64,000 bases of DNA, from the NCBI GenBank assembly GCA_033182465.1, contig CP137329.1:744001-808000 (forward strand), written 5' to 3'. The notes below the pieces were generated by a model. It saw nothing but the letters and a program-made list of their open reading frames with translations. It did not search any database and was not told the DNA's origin. The stretch comes from Sanghuangporus weigelae (lineage: Eukaryota > Basidiomycota > Agaricomycetes > Hymenochaetales > Hymenochaetaceae). The position numbers and the translations under genes were made by a program. This document shows, one piece after another, positions 43,697 to 56,022 of the stretch (positions are counted from its first letter, which is position 1; each line of letters opens with the position of its first letter).

Positions 43697-44117
43697 GTCG
43701 TCGCGAAGATACGATATGTGATGCCTTGAATACCGACGCATAGAGTTAGATCCAGGCTCTACATATGTAGAAAGATTGGCGAAAGACTTACGGCACTGCT
43801 TGGAGCACTCGACGATGAACGAAGAAAAGAGCGGAAGGGCGCGAGGTAGCGGTGCAAGGTTAAGAAGTGTCTTGATCGAGGGGAGTTCAGGAGACTACAT
43901 CAGAGCTCGATCCCACATGCACCCAGCCAATACGCTTGTTTTTGTACCTCTTCAACCCTGGCAACGCTTATGGGGAAAGTGATTCAGGTGGTCTTCATGC
44001 CAGGTACAAACTTTTGATCCGCCACGTCGTGCCATTTGATGGATACATATAATGATGCCAGTGATAAAATTGGGATCGACGTGATGATGCTTTCATCTGT
44101 CAGCTAATCATCGATTA
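43697..44117. other. Upstream region of the membrane-protein gene
   Basis: About 420 bp, probably the promoter of the minus-strand gene. The 68-residue frame at 43776 has no support. Confidence 0.4.
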
Positions 44118-44517
44118 CAGTGTATCCGGAAAACCTTGTCCCGCGCGACTTTTTTTCTTTCACGCGTGTGATTTCCCGATTAGGTAGTACCTTCCGTAAA
44201 TAGCTCAGAAGGGTCGACGCGAGTGCTAGCTGGGAAGCGACTGTTGTTATTCCCCCAACCTCTGCTCTGGTCACTCACCTTGCCATTTCTTGCCCTCCTG
44301 TGGGCTATCCAGCTCACTTGCATGACATCTGGTGGCTGGGATGAGAAGTTCATGGGAGGGAACAGAATTGATTGCTGATCGACGCGAGGGCACAGGTGCC
44401 GATCTTGTTCGGCTGTTTATGGAAGGTACTACTTATTTCGGAAGGTACTACCTAATCGGGAAATCATGCGCTTGAAAGAAAAAAAGTCACGCGGGACAAG
44501 GTTTTCCGGATACACTG
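44118..44517. mobile_element. 400-bp Tc1/mariner-like MITE with about 80-bp inverted ends
   Basis: The left end CAGTGTATCCGGAAAACCTT, continuing GTCCCGCG...ATTAGGTAGTACCTTCC, is repeated with few mismatches as the reverse complement of the right end for about 80 bp. It is flanked by TA on both sides (44116-44117 and 44518-44519). The TA target and the CAGT start are typical of Tc1/mariner MITEs. The inside is non-coding. The word GGTAGTACCTTCC is duplicated within the right arm. Confidence 0.85.
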
Positions 44518-45664
44518 TAAAAAGAATTCAAATGAGCAAGATAACAAAGGAATCATGGCTCCATTATGAACAGAACGAGAAATCAGAAAAGAGCGAACCG
44601 GGGAAACAGACCCAGAACCGAATAAGAAGACTGTGAATCGTTATTTGATTCCTCACTGTACTCCAAAGAGTCGACGGCAAAGTCATCGTATGTACCCAAT
44701 AAACTGGTAATTCCTGTTGATTCTTGCTCGCTTTGGAGATCCTCAGTCATTCAATCGTAGACCTGAGTTCATTGTGTCGCCGGCTGGCAGTACTCCGACA
44801 GCCCGTAATAAAACGCCAAATCTGGACTGCACGAATCCATGCACAGGAAATTTACAGGATACAAGAGCATCCATAGCATCATCGATGCACACGGATTGAA
44901 CAGCCAGCAGGAGCGATGAGCACACCCCTTACACGCCGTAACTAACTATCGAAAGGCAGCGGTATGACACCCGACTTATCCATGGGAAGACTTCCGGAGA
45001 GATCAAACACGTCATCGTTCGAGCATTCAATAGCCCCTGAGTTGTACCGGCTCTCAGTGCATGGTCATAGCCTGTAGACGTCGAAGCGCTCCTCAAATGC
45101 ACGTCGTTACCAGTGGCACGTCAATTGTGGTTTCCTGACATTCGGGTCAGGATGGCCGCATAAGTTGCTCTAGGAAAAAAAGACATAGAGCTTCAACGAA
45201 AAAGGATAGCCTATTGTTCATCGAGAATACTGAGAAGAGTTTGGTCAAGCAAAGCGAAAATACTGACGGAGGATTGACTGCACATTGAGCTCAGAAAGGC
45301 TTTCAAAGCGGCGGAATGGCCACTATTGGCAGTGGGGAAAGTACTAGTTGGTCTTGAAAGATGTCCTATTTTGGAATAGAATGTAATCGTGGGAATGATC
45401 TGCACCTCATCAGACTTTCAAAGTTACTGAAGCCCTTGTTCAAGGATCCCTATCGTCCCCTCACGCGTTCTCCTCTTCATTAAGCCTCTAGTCATCGCTA
45501 GACACGTCGTATGCGACCTTTTGTGTCGTCTCAGCGCGCTTGACGCGTTTTCTGGCTGTATATAGTTTCTTCAGCGGCTCGAGAGAAAGAGTTAGGAGGC
45601 GCTCTATATACTCCGGAGGATTCTCATCTGATAGAACTTAAGACACACTGGCTAGCTGTGATCG
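44518..45664. other. Intergenic region without recognised gene
   Basis: About 1.15 kb between the MITE and the next start. Only short frames on both strands are present and no motif could be named. The last 200 bp presumably hold the promoter of the downstream gene. Confidence 0.45.
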
Positions 45665-48282
45665 ATGGCATCGGCTCCTTCACATAAATCCTCAATGAGC
45701 AATCTCGAACCTCCTCCTGATGTTCGGGATAAGTCAGAGAGGAAGCGCTCTTATCGAGTGCCACCCCCGCCGGCTCCGATTGATATCGTGAGTTCACAGC
45801 TTCAGGCTTTTTCAGTGCGCAGTTATTAACAACGGCATCGTTGTTATCTATGGTCCTTGATTAGCCTGAGCCCGTAGATGTCAGACGCCCTCAACGTCGG
45901 CCACCGTCTCCGCTGCGAAATAGTTATACTCCCGATGATGCTAGCGAAGACGGATCAGATGATGAAAACGAACAGTGGGGTCGCGATCCATCTTCTCCAA
46001 GTCCTTCCATAACAAAGATTGCTTCCGAGTTTGCTCATCGCGTCGGTGCTTTGGTTGGGAGTGCAGGGTCCCGAAACTCACAACACCTTCCAACTCAGGC
46101 TGAGCTGGAGGCAGAAGCCGAGAGGGAGAGGGAAAGAAGCAGGCGAGAAGCTGAGATGATCATGAGACGCGAAGCAGAGGAGAGGAAGATGGTCGAGGAC
46201 GGAGTTTTCGCTATGATGGATGGCTCATCCCAGAAGCAGCCACTCCAACCGCCTCCACCACGTTCTCAGACGATGGGTTCGAATCGATCTTCCCCATCTT
46301 CTTCGCCGAAGGAGAAAGAGAATTGGTTCATGGCTGTCAAGAATAAGCTCACTCCGACAAAGGAGCCGCTGACTCCGGCTCAACAGATAATTCAGGAGGC
46401 AAAGGCAAAGGAGAAGGAGAAGGAGAAGAAGAAGGGCAAAGAGAAAGATCCGAAAGAATGGCCTTCGACTCCGTCAAGAAAATACAGTGACCCTGCCTTT
46501 CTCAATCTCGCTGCCACTACATCGCCTGAACCTGTCACACCGCCCCGTCCGGTGGCTCAGAACGGGACCATGACGCCATCTCCGGGTCGTTCTATTGACT
46601 CTACCCGCGATGGTCCGCCGTTGTACGCGCAGTTTAATAATCAAGGAATCCTCGTCGTCCCGGAAACACTCCTTACTATAGCTAGACGCTTTGAAAAACT
46701 GGAGCGATGGACAGTCTCGCATGTCCGGGCTCTGGAAGAACGAATGGGCGATGTTGAACGTTGGCTTGTGGAGAAGGAGAAAGAAAAGGAAGAAGAAACT
46801 GCAGCAGCACAGGATGAAGAAGCAGCAGCGCGCAGTGAGAACAACGAGAAATCCGGCTTCCATTCGGATGAGGACGAGGATAGTGGAAAGGAAGATGAGT
46901 TGTTCGAGATCCGTGAAGAGCTTGTGGAGCTACAAGGCCGTGTAGGGGAGCTGGGACGCGAAATGGCCAAGTTGATGACTGCACCGTTAAACTTGGCCTC
47001 GGGACCAGCGCGCAATGCTGCTGTTGGGCATTCAAAATATGTCTCTCAAGCAGCTTCAACTCCCAATTCTCCGCCGGCTCCAACTCCAGCTCTTGCTCCT
47101 GCAGTTGCTTCTGCTCCCATTCTGTCGCAGCCTCTTGCAATAGCCCCTACTCCAGCTCCTACAGCAACGGCCGTCCCACCTACTCCGACATCGATCGGTC
47201 CGAGATCATTGCCGGCCTTACCTGTGAATGCGCGGCGTCAACCAACTGCTACCCCGGTTCGTCCGAAAGAACCTACGTCGCCTCCGACTGCGCAACGTTC
47301 TTCATCTGTGTTATCAAGCGGATCTGGTCGCACACGTCTTCCATACCCTACCGGTGACTATACCTCACCGCCGGGATCGATTCCAACAAAACAAGATGTT
47401 CTATCTCCAACAAACTCTCCGCCTTCATCACTAACAGAGGCTACAAGAAAGCGCCCGTTATCTATCGCCGGTTTACCTTCTGATAGCTCTTCTATTTTCC
47501 AAGCATCGCAGTCGTCTACTCCAAGTACGTCTGGACTGCCCAGTCGTCAAGAGTCATCGAGTATTCGTGCTCTTAGTCCTAACCCAAAACCATCTACCAG
47601 AACCTCGCCAATTTCTAGTGGACAACGGCAGCCGAGCATAAGTCCGACGCCGCGGAAGCGGTACACTGTTGCGCTTGGTCAACCCATCAGTAGTGCTAAC
47701 ACTGCTGATCGGGATGAATATGATTGGCGTGAGCGAGCAACTTTCTCAGCTTCGCCCGTAGCAAAGGCAGATGTCTTTGGCGATGACGAAGATGAGCACC
47801 GAAATTCGTACTCGGACGCTTCTGAGGATGACTACTCAGAAGCACGAGCAATCCAACACTCGCGCGACGGTACGATAGGTAAATCTGAATCCCACCTCGC
47901 GAATCCGCCGACGATACCAAATGATACTCTTCGGCGTGGAAATTCTACGACGACTCCGCCGCGGGAATCACCAGGTAGTCGAGTGCGCGCACAATCAAGC
48001 TATGGACCTCCTAAGGGTTTCCATATGAGCATGCTTTCTGCCACGTCTTCAGCGAATGCTTCTCCATCACCCATTGCTCCTCTTCGCCCACGCGTTCGTT
48101 CAAAGTCAATTGACCCAATTGGATTGGGCATCTCTGTGCCGAATGGGAACGGACGCTTCGTTGACCCTCTCGTGCTGAGGAAAGAGTTGGAGCCTAAGAC
48201 GCCCAGGACACCGAAGTTTGAGCGAGGTCGGAAGGTGCCCGTCGGCGAGCTTGTCGCATTCTTTGACCAGGAAAGGCAGTGA
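45665..48282 (+). CDS. Unrecognised 846-residue Ser/Pro-rich protein with coiled coil
   Basis: Two exons (45665-45787 and 45865-48282) join in phase 0. The N-terminus has VPPPPAPIDI. Residues about 115-160 are an E/R-rich helix (EAEAERERERSRREAEMIM), and a second charged helix (residues about 290-370, for example RRFEKLERWTVSHVRALEER) can form a coiled coil. The rest is Ser/Pro/Thr-rich with several SPxxRKR-like stretches, ending in RGRKVPVGELVAFFDQERQ. A conserved C-terminal motif GELVAFFD of this kind appears in fungal proteins of polarity or septation, but I cannot name the family. It is probably cytoplasmic and phosphorylated. Confidence 0.75.
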
Positions 48283-48850
48283 TGAGTATTGTTTCTTGAG
48301 TTTGATTAATATTTTTGCATGATAAGATTTTCCTTCTCTCCGTTTGTTGGGTCTTAATTTTCGTGTGTTGTCTGTTTTCTCGTGATTTCTGCTGGCTCTC
48401 TGTTGTCGTCCGCTATTCATCGGAATTTTCCCTCTCGATTTGTACACCTTATGAACCCCGTTCCAAGACTTCTCCGCTTCTTTTGAGCGACAGCTCTTTC
48501 TTTTTATTAAGTACAGTGCTTGTTTGACTTCTTGTTAGCTACAGCTCTCGATTTACGACCGATACGATTTGTGACTAGCTTTTCCCTTTACTTGTGCAAC
48601 TCCATTGCTCTGAATTAATGACGGAGATGAGGCATTCATTTCGCTTTTGCATTTCGATGGGACGGAAGCGGGGCCGAAGCCGAGTCAATGGGTCTAGCGC
48701 GAGCACGTGCCGACCCGTTTTGGTGGCTGCGCGTCAGCCTTGGCAAGTTTCGTCTTTTGACCACACAATCCATTGTCCTGACTCCCCCTCATCTTGCTTT
48801 TCTTCGTCCGCATCTTGCTCGTCGGTTTTGCTGTTTCTCTTGCTCATGCG
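48283..48850. other. Intergenic promoter region
   Basis: About 570 bp, pyrimidine-rich (cttttcttcg, tttctctt), between two same-strand genes. No in-frame ATG upstream of 48851 is possible, because TGA at 48779 closes the frame. Confidence 0.4.
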
Positions 48851-50560
48851 ATGCCAACCTCGTTTCTCCAATCTGTTTTCAATTCGAATCCGTCAAGCCC
48901 CCGGCTCTCTTATCGCGACCCGAATTTTGTCAAGGACGATCCATCCGACTTTATGGACTACCTTATCCCTTTTTCCAGCCCTGAAAATTCGGTAGACGAA
49001 GATATACTTCGTCGGCAATTCGAGACTGGAGAAATTCAGTTCAACGAATTGATTACAAATGGATCCCCGTCGTCTGCGTCGGAGACGTTATCAAGTCCAG
49101 AAAATTCGTTGTCTAGCTCCGATAATGCGGCAGAAGTCGATGATGCCTTCATAAGTCAAATCTCATGTTTCTCGCGAGTTCCCGACGTCCAAGTCGGTGC
49201 ATCAAACCATCTTTTCTCAAATCTCTCAAGTACTCAGCAACAATTCGCCGCAATATCTCAGCCGTCAATTTTCACAACAAGTGCAACCCCTGAAACTCAA
49301 GTCCAGCTATTCAACAATCAGACTACTCACAGCTCCCAAATCTTCGCTCGAAGCTTGCCCTGGGTCCTCTCTGGCCAGCCGTCTGATACCGAGGACTGGG
49401 CCGAGTGGTCTGGCACAGTGGCTATATGCGGTCGTCCGGTCCAACTAAGTGGCTGGGAGCCTCCAGAAAACGACAAATATCCCATCGCAAACGTTGATCT
49501 GAGCGACTGGATGCCATGGGCTCCAATTCTTCTGTATAATGGCCAAGAACTGGAAAATACCAGCAAACCTGCAGCGTTAGAGTCAAAGGCGACGTCAAAT
49601 GCAAAGGCTCGTCGGGCTGAAGCGTCGAAGTCCTGGGCTCGTCGATTGGCGTCTAATCGTCTATTGCCAAGATTGAAGAAAAGACGGCGAGTTGATATCT
49701 CGTCTCCCATGCAAACTCGGGGTACAACAGAGGAACCTGCCAATCCGCAAGCAGAATTTCATTTGAGGGCTGACATTGCGGAGGATCCATCGGGGAATGA
49801 AGACAACAATACCTCGAGTGCAGACCATGTCCAACCACAAGAACTGCCTGCGCCCATGGAAGCGCCTGCAAGCAAGGTGGACGTCACCGAGCCCGATCCT
49901 AAGACAAAGATCAAGACCGAAGCTCTTCCTCACTTCAGCATGCCCGAATATATTTATCCTCAGCCCGCCGTCGCAAGAGCCATCACGCAGCGAGCTGCAG
50001 AAGACGAGCGTTCACGCTCAATCGCGGAGAACGTCCGTTTGCAGCAGGATTTTGAGGAAAATGATCTTGTGGATGATGAAGAGACGCGCAGGCTTATGGA
50101 TGAGTTTCTCCTCCTTCCGGATGATATGAGGGAGGAGACTACAGGCGGAGAAGTTGTAGCTCCATCGGAAGTCAAATCCAACGCAAAAAAGTTGGATCTT
50201 CCCCTCTTGCCCCTGCCTTCGCCGGTATCGGCGCTAAGTATTGGCGTGAAACAGGGTCTCCGGCCTACGCGTTCTCTGCTCGACTATTCAACGTCTACGC
50301 GCCGGCGTGCTCTCGTCCATTTCCGTTCCGAGGTACTCAGGCAAGGTGCAAAGTCGTTATCCCGGAAGAACACAGAGGAGAACGTAACTGGCAAACGCCG
50401 CAAGAAAGGTTGGTGGTTTGCGTTTAAAGGATGGGTGTCTTTTTATGTTGACATCGATTTAGAAGGACTGGACGCTCTCCCGCCGTCGAAATTTTTACTC
50501 GATGAGAATGGGGATATTTCACTCGTGCAGAGGCCGACAATGAGAGTCCGAGCTTCCTAA
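48851..50560 (+). CDS. Unrecognised 569-residue protein, possibly nuclear
   Basis: A single-exon frame from ATG 48851. The frame is open further upstream but lacks an ATG before the TGA at 48779. The sequence is rich in Ser, Glu and Pro and mostly disordered. A basic cluster KKRRRVDIS (residues about 277-285) resembles a nuclear localisation signal. A WEPPENDKYPIANVD segment and the final WWFAFKGWVSFYVDIDLEG are the only structured-looking parts. No signal peptide is apparent from this start. The function is unknown. Confidence 0.65.
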   Translation: MPTSFLQSVFNSNPSSPRLSYRDPNFVKDDPSDFMDYLIPFSSPENSVDEDILRRQFETGEIQFNELITNGSPSSASETLSSPENSLSSSDNAAEVDDAFISQISCFSRVPDVQVGASNHLFSNLSSTQQQFAAISQPSIFTTSATPETQVQLFNNQTTHSSQIFARSLPWVLSGQPSDTEDWAEWSGTVAICGRPVQLSGWEPPENDKYPIANVDLSDWMPWAPILLYNGQELENTSKPAALESKATSNAKARRAEASKSWARRLASNRLLPRLKKRRRVDISSPMQTRGTTEEPANPQAEFHLRADIAEDPSGNEDNNTSSADHVQPQELPAPMEAPASKVDVTEPDPKTKIKTEALPHFSMPEYIYPQPAVARAITQRAAEDERSRSIAENVRLQQDFEENDLVDDEETRRLMDEFLLLPDDMREETTGGEVVAPSEVKSNAKKLDLPLLPLPSPVSALSIGVKQGLRPTRSLLDYSTSTRRRALVHFRSEVLRQGAKSLSRKNTEENVTGKRRKKGWWFAFKGWVSFYVDIDLEGLDALPPSKFLLDENGDISLVQRPTMRVRAS

Positions 50561-50843
50561 GGATGTTGGTTTCTTGCGACGTACTCTCATTCGATCCCGT
50601 CCTTTCGATCTCATATTCGTCTATTATGTGAAGAGCCTAGCAGCAAATGTTCTCTGATCTGTTTTTAACATTTTTTTCCGTCATTTGTGCCTCCTTTTTT
50701 GTTTTCATCTTGATTATCGTTATCAGTCTTTATTGTTATCTTAGATGTATCAATCCAATGCACAGGCTTTGACCGATCTTAGCGGCGGAATGCGACGAAA
50801 ATCAAGGAAATAATCTGCAAAATGGCATGTATACATCCTTACT
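50561..50843. other. Convergent intergenic gap
   Basis: About 280 bp between the ends of this gene and SURF6. Poly-T runs suggest transcript ends; no further gene was seen. Confidence 0.35.
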
Positions 50844-52312
50844 CTATTTCCGCCCCTTCCCTTTACTCGATGGCCCAACTTTCTTCGCTCCGCTTCCGCC
50901 TCCACCACCAAATCCCTTCCCTTCAAACCCAGGTCTCCTCTTCCCATTCTTCTTTCCCTTCCCCTTACTCTTCTTCTTCTCATGCCGTATGGCGATATTA
51001 TCCGCCCTCTTCTTCGTCCTCGCCGCCTGCGCCTTCGCGACCTCCTCCTTCCTCACCTCCCAATCTTTCTTGCTCTTTGCCTTCTCCTTTTCTTTCCGCT
51101 TTACAGCTTTCGCTAGTCGCGCGGGATCGTCATGGACCTTAACGCCCGCGACGCGCGCATTAGCCTTTTCCCATTTCTCGCGCTCTTCGTGTTCTTTGCG
51201 CTTTTCCGGGGGGAGGGAGGAGAGTGTGGAGAGGTGGGATTGGAGTTGTGTGAGTGCCTGTGCGGGGTTGGAGGATGTTTTGAGGTGCTTGGCTGTGTTT
51301 GGTGTTGTGCCGGAGAGTGTGGAGAAGGTGATGTTGGTGAGTTTTGATGAGGAGGGTGCATTGGAGACGTCTGGTACGAGGAGCTGGGTCTGTTTTAATA
51401 TAGGATAAAGATAAGATTAGTTAGCGATGTAGTGGTCCGGATGTTACTTATAGTCATACTCACCTTAGTATTCGGACCATTGGAAGACTGCTGCCTCTTA
51501 TCCTTACCCTTCTTCTTCCTCTCTTCCTCTTCCCTCCGTTTCTTCTCTTTCGTCTCTTTTCTCCGCTTCTCGCGCATTGCAGCCCTCTGCTTCCGCCGTT
51601 CTTCCAAAAGCTCGTCTTTACTTCCTGGATCTCCATTTGATTGTGATGCACGTTTGTTACGCCCGTTCCTCTGACGGAGTTCTTCCATCCGAACGCGTAG
51701 CTTTGCACGGAGGGCCTCGATGCTGGCTGGTGCTTCCATAGGCTTGAATTTTACGGTGCTATCTTCTTCTCCTGATGCATCGTTCTCATCTGCAGAAACC
51801 TCGTCGTCGTCGACGTCCATTCGACCCATATCAAGCTCGACATCCTCGACGCCTGATCCTGCATCGTTATCTTCATCTTCGTCGTCGTTGCCTGCTTCTC
51901 GAGCTTTGCCCTTCTTTTTAGATGCAGTGTCGTTCTTCTTTAGCAAAGCTGCTTCTTCTTGCAGTTCAATTATAGTTTTGTTATTCGCGGGATCAAGCTT
52001 TGAAAGAAATAACATCAACTCGTCTATCTCTTTGGAGAAGAGAAACGTATGATCGCACCTTGTCACGCTTCGCTTTCTTGCTCGCCTCTTTAATCGCCTG
52101 CTTTGGAGCCTTTTGCTTTTTACTGTTCTTTTGATATTTGGATGTCTAAAATCCCTGTAAGATACGCTTTTTTATTCTCCGGCCTAACGTACGTATTCGC
52201 CAGAGTCTTCAGGGACCAAGTAGTATTTTGCAGGTATCAGTCTCAATAATGCTTCGAACTCTGCATTGTGGCCTTCTAGAGAGGTTTTTAGCTCGGAGGA
52301 GGAGGTCGACAT
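50844..52312 (-). CDS. RRP14: SURF6/Rrp14 nucleolar ribosome-biogenesis protein
   Basis: SURF6 (yeast Rrp14) acts in early 60S and 40S ribosome assembly in the nucleolus. From MSTSSSELKTSLEGHNAEFE (52312), exons carry YQKNSKKQKAPKQAIKEASK, then KLDPANNKTIIELQEE, an acidic tract (DDEDEDNDAG) and SIEALRAKLRVRMEELRQRN, the SURF6 core. The second part has ALTQLQSHLSTLSSLPPEKR, WEKANARVAGVKVHDDPA and AKAVKRKEKEKAKSKKDWEV, ending in a KKSKGKGKKNGK tail. The order and the LAKAVKRKEKEK motif are diagnostic. The gene is divergent from the Zrg17-like transporter, with 226 bp between the starts. Confidence 0.9.
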
Positions 52313-52538
52313 GGTGCCGGTGGCCGAGCGCCGAGCGGAAGGAAAACTTGAACTTGAATTTCAAGTTTACAATTGCTTATGCACGTGATAGCTATTATCG
52401 CACTTGGCTCTCCGAATCTCCAAAGTCACCTCCTCCAGTCCACAGATATAGAGCTCTTGCTGGCAGCCCAATAGGAACTGTGCTGCCATATCGACATCGA
52501 CCAACTCAAGCCTTTCCTTTCTCTCCGTCTATCGCTAA
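52313..52538. promoter_or_regulatory. Divergent promoter, SURF6 and Zrg17-like; TGAACTTGAA at 52349-52358
   Basis: The 226-bp gap contains aaaacttgaacttgaatttc, a partly palindromic stretch. The core TGAACTTGAA occurs again at 58441-58450 in the CLN3/Dbp4 divergent promoter, and both promoters serve a ribosome-biogenesis gene. Confidence 0.45.
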
Positions 52539-55073
52539 ATGCATCGCAGAAAGTCCTCAAAAGAAACAGTCGAGCAGGAAAACCTTGTCGTTATTGACAA
52601 TCCTCGGCAAGATGCAAAATTCGATAAACCAGCTCCGATTCCATTTCCCAATGGGAGCGAAGGGAAAGAGAATGTGAATGGCTTGCCGGAACTTCAAGTT
52701 CAGGCCTCTCCGTTGAAGACGAGAAGGAACGCGGACGATCGTGAGGAACACATAACACAGCGTCAACCACCAGCATCTGCAGGCCCTTATCGTACTAGCT
52801 TTGGTTCACTTGCCCAGGCTCCACCCAATGGATATGCACATTCTGCATCACCGTTGCGAAAGTCCTTTACACATGGACATGGGAGGACTTTATCGTCCTC
52901 AGGCGCGTCGCTTTCCTTCGCATCGCCGATGTTGTCGCTGCCGCCTCGACATGCAGGACATTTACCTTCTCGTTCGATCAGTATGGTTACACCTTCCTCG
53001 CCCGGGATTAATGGCTCGCCTCCTGAAGGAGTTGGCTCGGCACAGCTCCCTCACACTCCTTCAACGCCTCCAAGTACTCGTCGGCATCACCATCAACGCA
53101 TTCATTCTCGCAACCTCTCTGTCTTTTTCCCTCGTCCAGGATCTCTCCCTACTTCCTCAATTGCAGAGGATTCTGACGTAATACAAGAAGCGACTATAAC
53201 GCTGAATGATTCGCCGCAAATCAAGAGCGTACGTTTGCAAGATCCGCCTGGTCCAAGGCGTCTAGGGGAAGGATTCACGTTCGGTGGTCGACCCGAACGT
53301 ACACCATCGACATCAAGCTCCGATGGTAGCTCAGCTCCAGCTGCGCCTTCCTCGTCGAAAGCAAAACGACGTGGTCATCATCACAAACACTCCTTATCTC
53401 ACAACTTCTTCTCTTTCCTTGAACCTGGCGCACATTTACAGCCTTCAATCTCGCCGGAACAGACTTGGACGCCCGTATCTCCGCGTATGACTCCCGCATC
53501 TGCTACCTCTTCTACTTTTACGCAAGCGCAAAGTGAGAACGGGACTGCCGTGGGTTTGACTAGTCCGAACCCGGACCCGTTGACTCGTCCACAGAATGTC
53601 GTAAGAGACACCATAGCTGTTTCCGTCGTTCAGTTCGTTCTAGGTGCCGCTCTATGGGTATCTGGACAGCAGAATGGATCGCTCGCGTGCACGGGACTTG
53701 GATATTGGGTCGTGTTCGACTCCTTCGGCGTCGCTTTGCACCATCCGTTACCTGCCTATTTATCATCAGATTTTATGCAGTCGAAGACACGCCGGCCTTA
53801 TGGGTTTGTAGCATTATCCAGAACAACGGATCGGATTTCATTGATTCTGTCCATTTGTTTAGGAACGGACGAATAGAAACTCTTCTCCTCTTCTCACAGA
53901 CGATCTACCTGATCTTCTCCTCAGTCTACGTGAGCAAAGAGGCTATTGAGCACCTCTTACTCGCTGCCGGTGACGGTCACCATCATCATCCAAGAGATGA
54001 AGATATGGATGCCGAAGGGTGAGCTTTTTTCCTAACTTGCACAGGTGTTAGATAAAAGTTAACCAGTCTCATAATTTAGCATGCACCTCCCGATTTTCTT
54101 GATATTAACCACTATCGTTTCGCTTATGAGCACTTGTCTGTTTTATGATAACCATCGGAGACTTATAACCAGTACGTATTACGCTTCTAATTTTGGATGG
54201 TCACTTAACTCTCTATTTCTTCAAAACAGCTAGCGGCCATAAGTTGCCTTCTTTCGCTCGTATCTTCTCCCGTTCGAGGAACTATGGATACTCTTCGTTT
54301 AATTCCGCTACTCCCACTGCCGTCATCCTCTCCAACCCGTTCACGGTTGCACCGCTGTTATTCTCGGTCGCGTCGTTGAGCGGGACTATGCTCCTGCCTG
54401 CGTACGTCTGCTCTACAACTTCTCAATATAGTGACATTTAGAAAATTTTAATGACCCCCATATTTAGACCTCAACACGAGAGCTATGACTTACTATTAGC
54501 GTTGTTTGAGGCCGTGCTAACGTTTAAAATCGCGTACCCAGCTGCGGAAGTACAAGGTGCTGTCCTTCTCCAGACTGCCCCGCCGCGTGGTCTACCAGGA
54601 GGGCGTATGGAGTCGTTCTTGCGCGTCATGCGTGAGGTACGTTATCTGCGAACTCGTATCCATGGTTCTTCGCAAATCCTGTTTGCTGAACCATTTGTCC
54701 GTACTTCTAATCACAGATTGAGCGCCACCCACTCGTCCTACACCTCCCCGCACCACACATATGGCAGCTCATACCTTCAACGACGACTCCGTCCTCTTCA
54801 TCTCTCTCACATTCAATGAAATCATCATCCTTGCATTTATTCAATGATGCTTCCGCCCCGCTCGATGCGCTTGTAGTAACTTTGGAACTGCATGTCCGGC
54901 GCGACACGGACGACGGGGAAATACTCGCACTCACGCGGTGGGCGCATGAGCGGTGTAGACTTGCCCTTGGTTTGGGGCTATCTAGCACCGGACATGGATT
55001 TGGGGAGAAGGAGAAGGAAGCTGATCCTACCGAGGATGGAGCGGAGATCACTATTGGGATCGTTAAAGGATGA
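52539..55073 (+). CDS. Cation diffusion facilitator, Zrg17-like
   Basis: CDF-family transporters of the Zrg17/ZnT6 kind pair with Msc2 to move zinc into the secretory pathway. From ATG 52539 about 355 residues form a Ser/Pro/His-rich N-terminus (RRHHHQRIHSRN, RGHHHKHSLSHN), which may sense or bind zinc. Membrane helices follow: TIAVSVVQFVLGAALWVSG, CTGLGYWVVFDSFGVALH, TLLLFSQTIYLIFSSVYVSK, FLILTTIVSLMSTCLF and FTVAPLLFSVASLSG. The HxxxD site of active CDF helices is absent from YWVVFDSFG, as in Zrg17. A His-rich loop (HHHHPRDED) and a C-terminal cytoplasmic domain (ALVVTLELHVRRDTDDGE) complete it. Introns lie near 53810, 54020, 54170, 54400 and 54635. Confidence 0.82.
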
Positions 55074-56022
55074 AGAGAACAGCATGTCACTTACGTGGTC
55101 TCCTTTCTGGACGGAAAGGGGATACTGGGTATCTACGTATCTACTGAGTGTGTATTGTAAATTATTATCCGTATCGTGTTATATATGTATCCTCTCACTC
55201 CTCTCACTCTTTCTGAGCATAAGCAAACGTATTGCGTATGAGAAATGGATGTGTTTCAAAATTTAATTTGTAACCCTTACCCTCTCGTCACACCAACATT
55301 GAATCGAAGCCAGATATCATTGACCCATCATCTACCCAAAAAACTGCATTATTCATCGGTGTGGGTCATGAGCTCTTCTCCTTTCGGTGTCTTCTACGTC
55401 GTTTGGCTTTCAGCATCCTACTTGCTGATGGATCCCCTGCTGCACTGAGCCTCTTGCTTTACCCGATCTAGAACGTTGATAGAGGGAATTATTACCGAGT
55501 GCTCGCTCTTTCGACTCCAAGTGAAAATTGTACCAATAGACTTTCAGATCACAGTCTGATCTAGAAAGGGTAAAAAGAGCCTTCATCCGGGGCCACATTC
55601 ATCAGAATTTACGGAACCATCTGCAAGTATGGACTGGGATTAATGCTCGTTCGCAGTGTGATTTACAGCCATGGTGATCTCTGTGTGGACTGACGGGTCA
55701 TCCATCTCCATCTCATGTAAACCTATCATCCTGTTTCATAGAATCTCTGTTCCAGCGATATTACAGCAAACAAACTGTGATTAGAAGAGCTTGCAGCCTC
55801 GACACAAGTCAATACCCCAAGGTTTTCTGCAGCGTAATTATATGATTCCTAGGACCGAAAGCTCGAAACATCGAAAAGTAGAAAAGCCAATTATTCTCTT
55901 ACACGGGTATTGTACCGTACGTGCTAGTCAAATATACATTGTAACATACATGTACTATCATCGAAAATACTGTATATGGCCCATCAAAGTAGAGAGCAAT
56001 TAACCCCTCTCACCGTTACTAA
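55074..56022. other. Convergent intergenic region
   Basis: About 950 bp between the ends of the Zrg17-like gene and CLN3. It is AT-rich, with small frames only; nothing is recognised. Confidence 0.45.
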
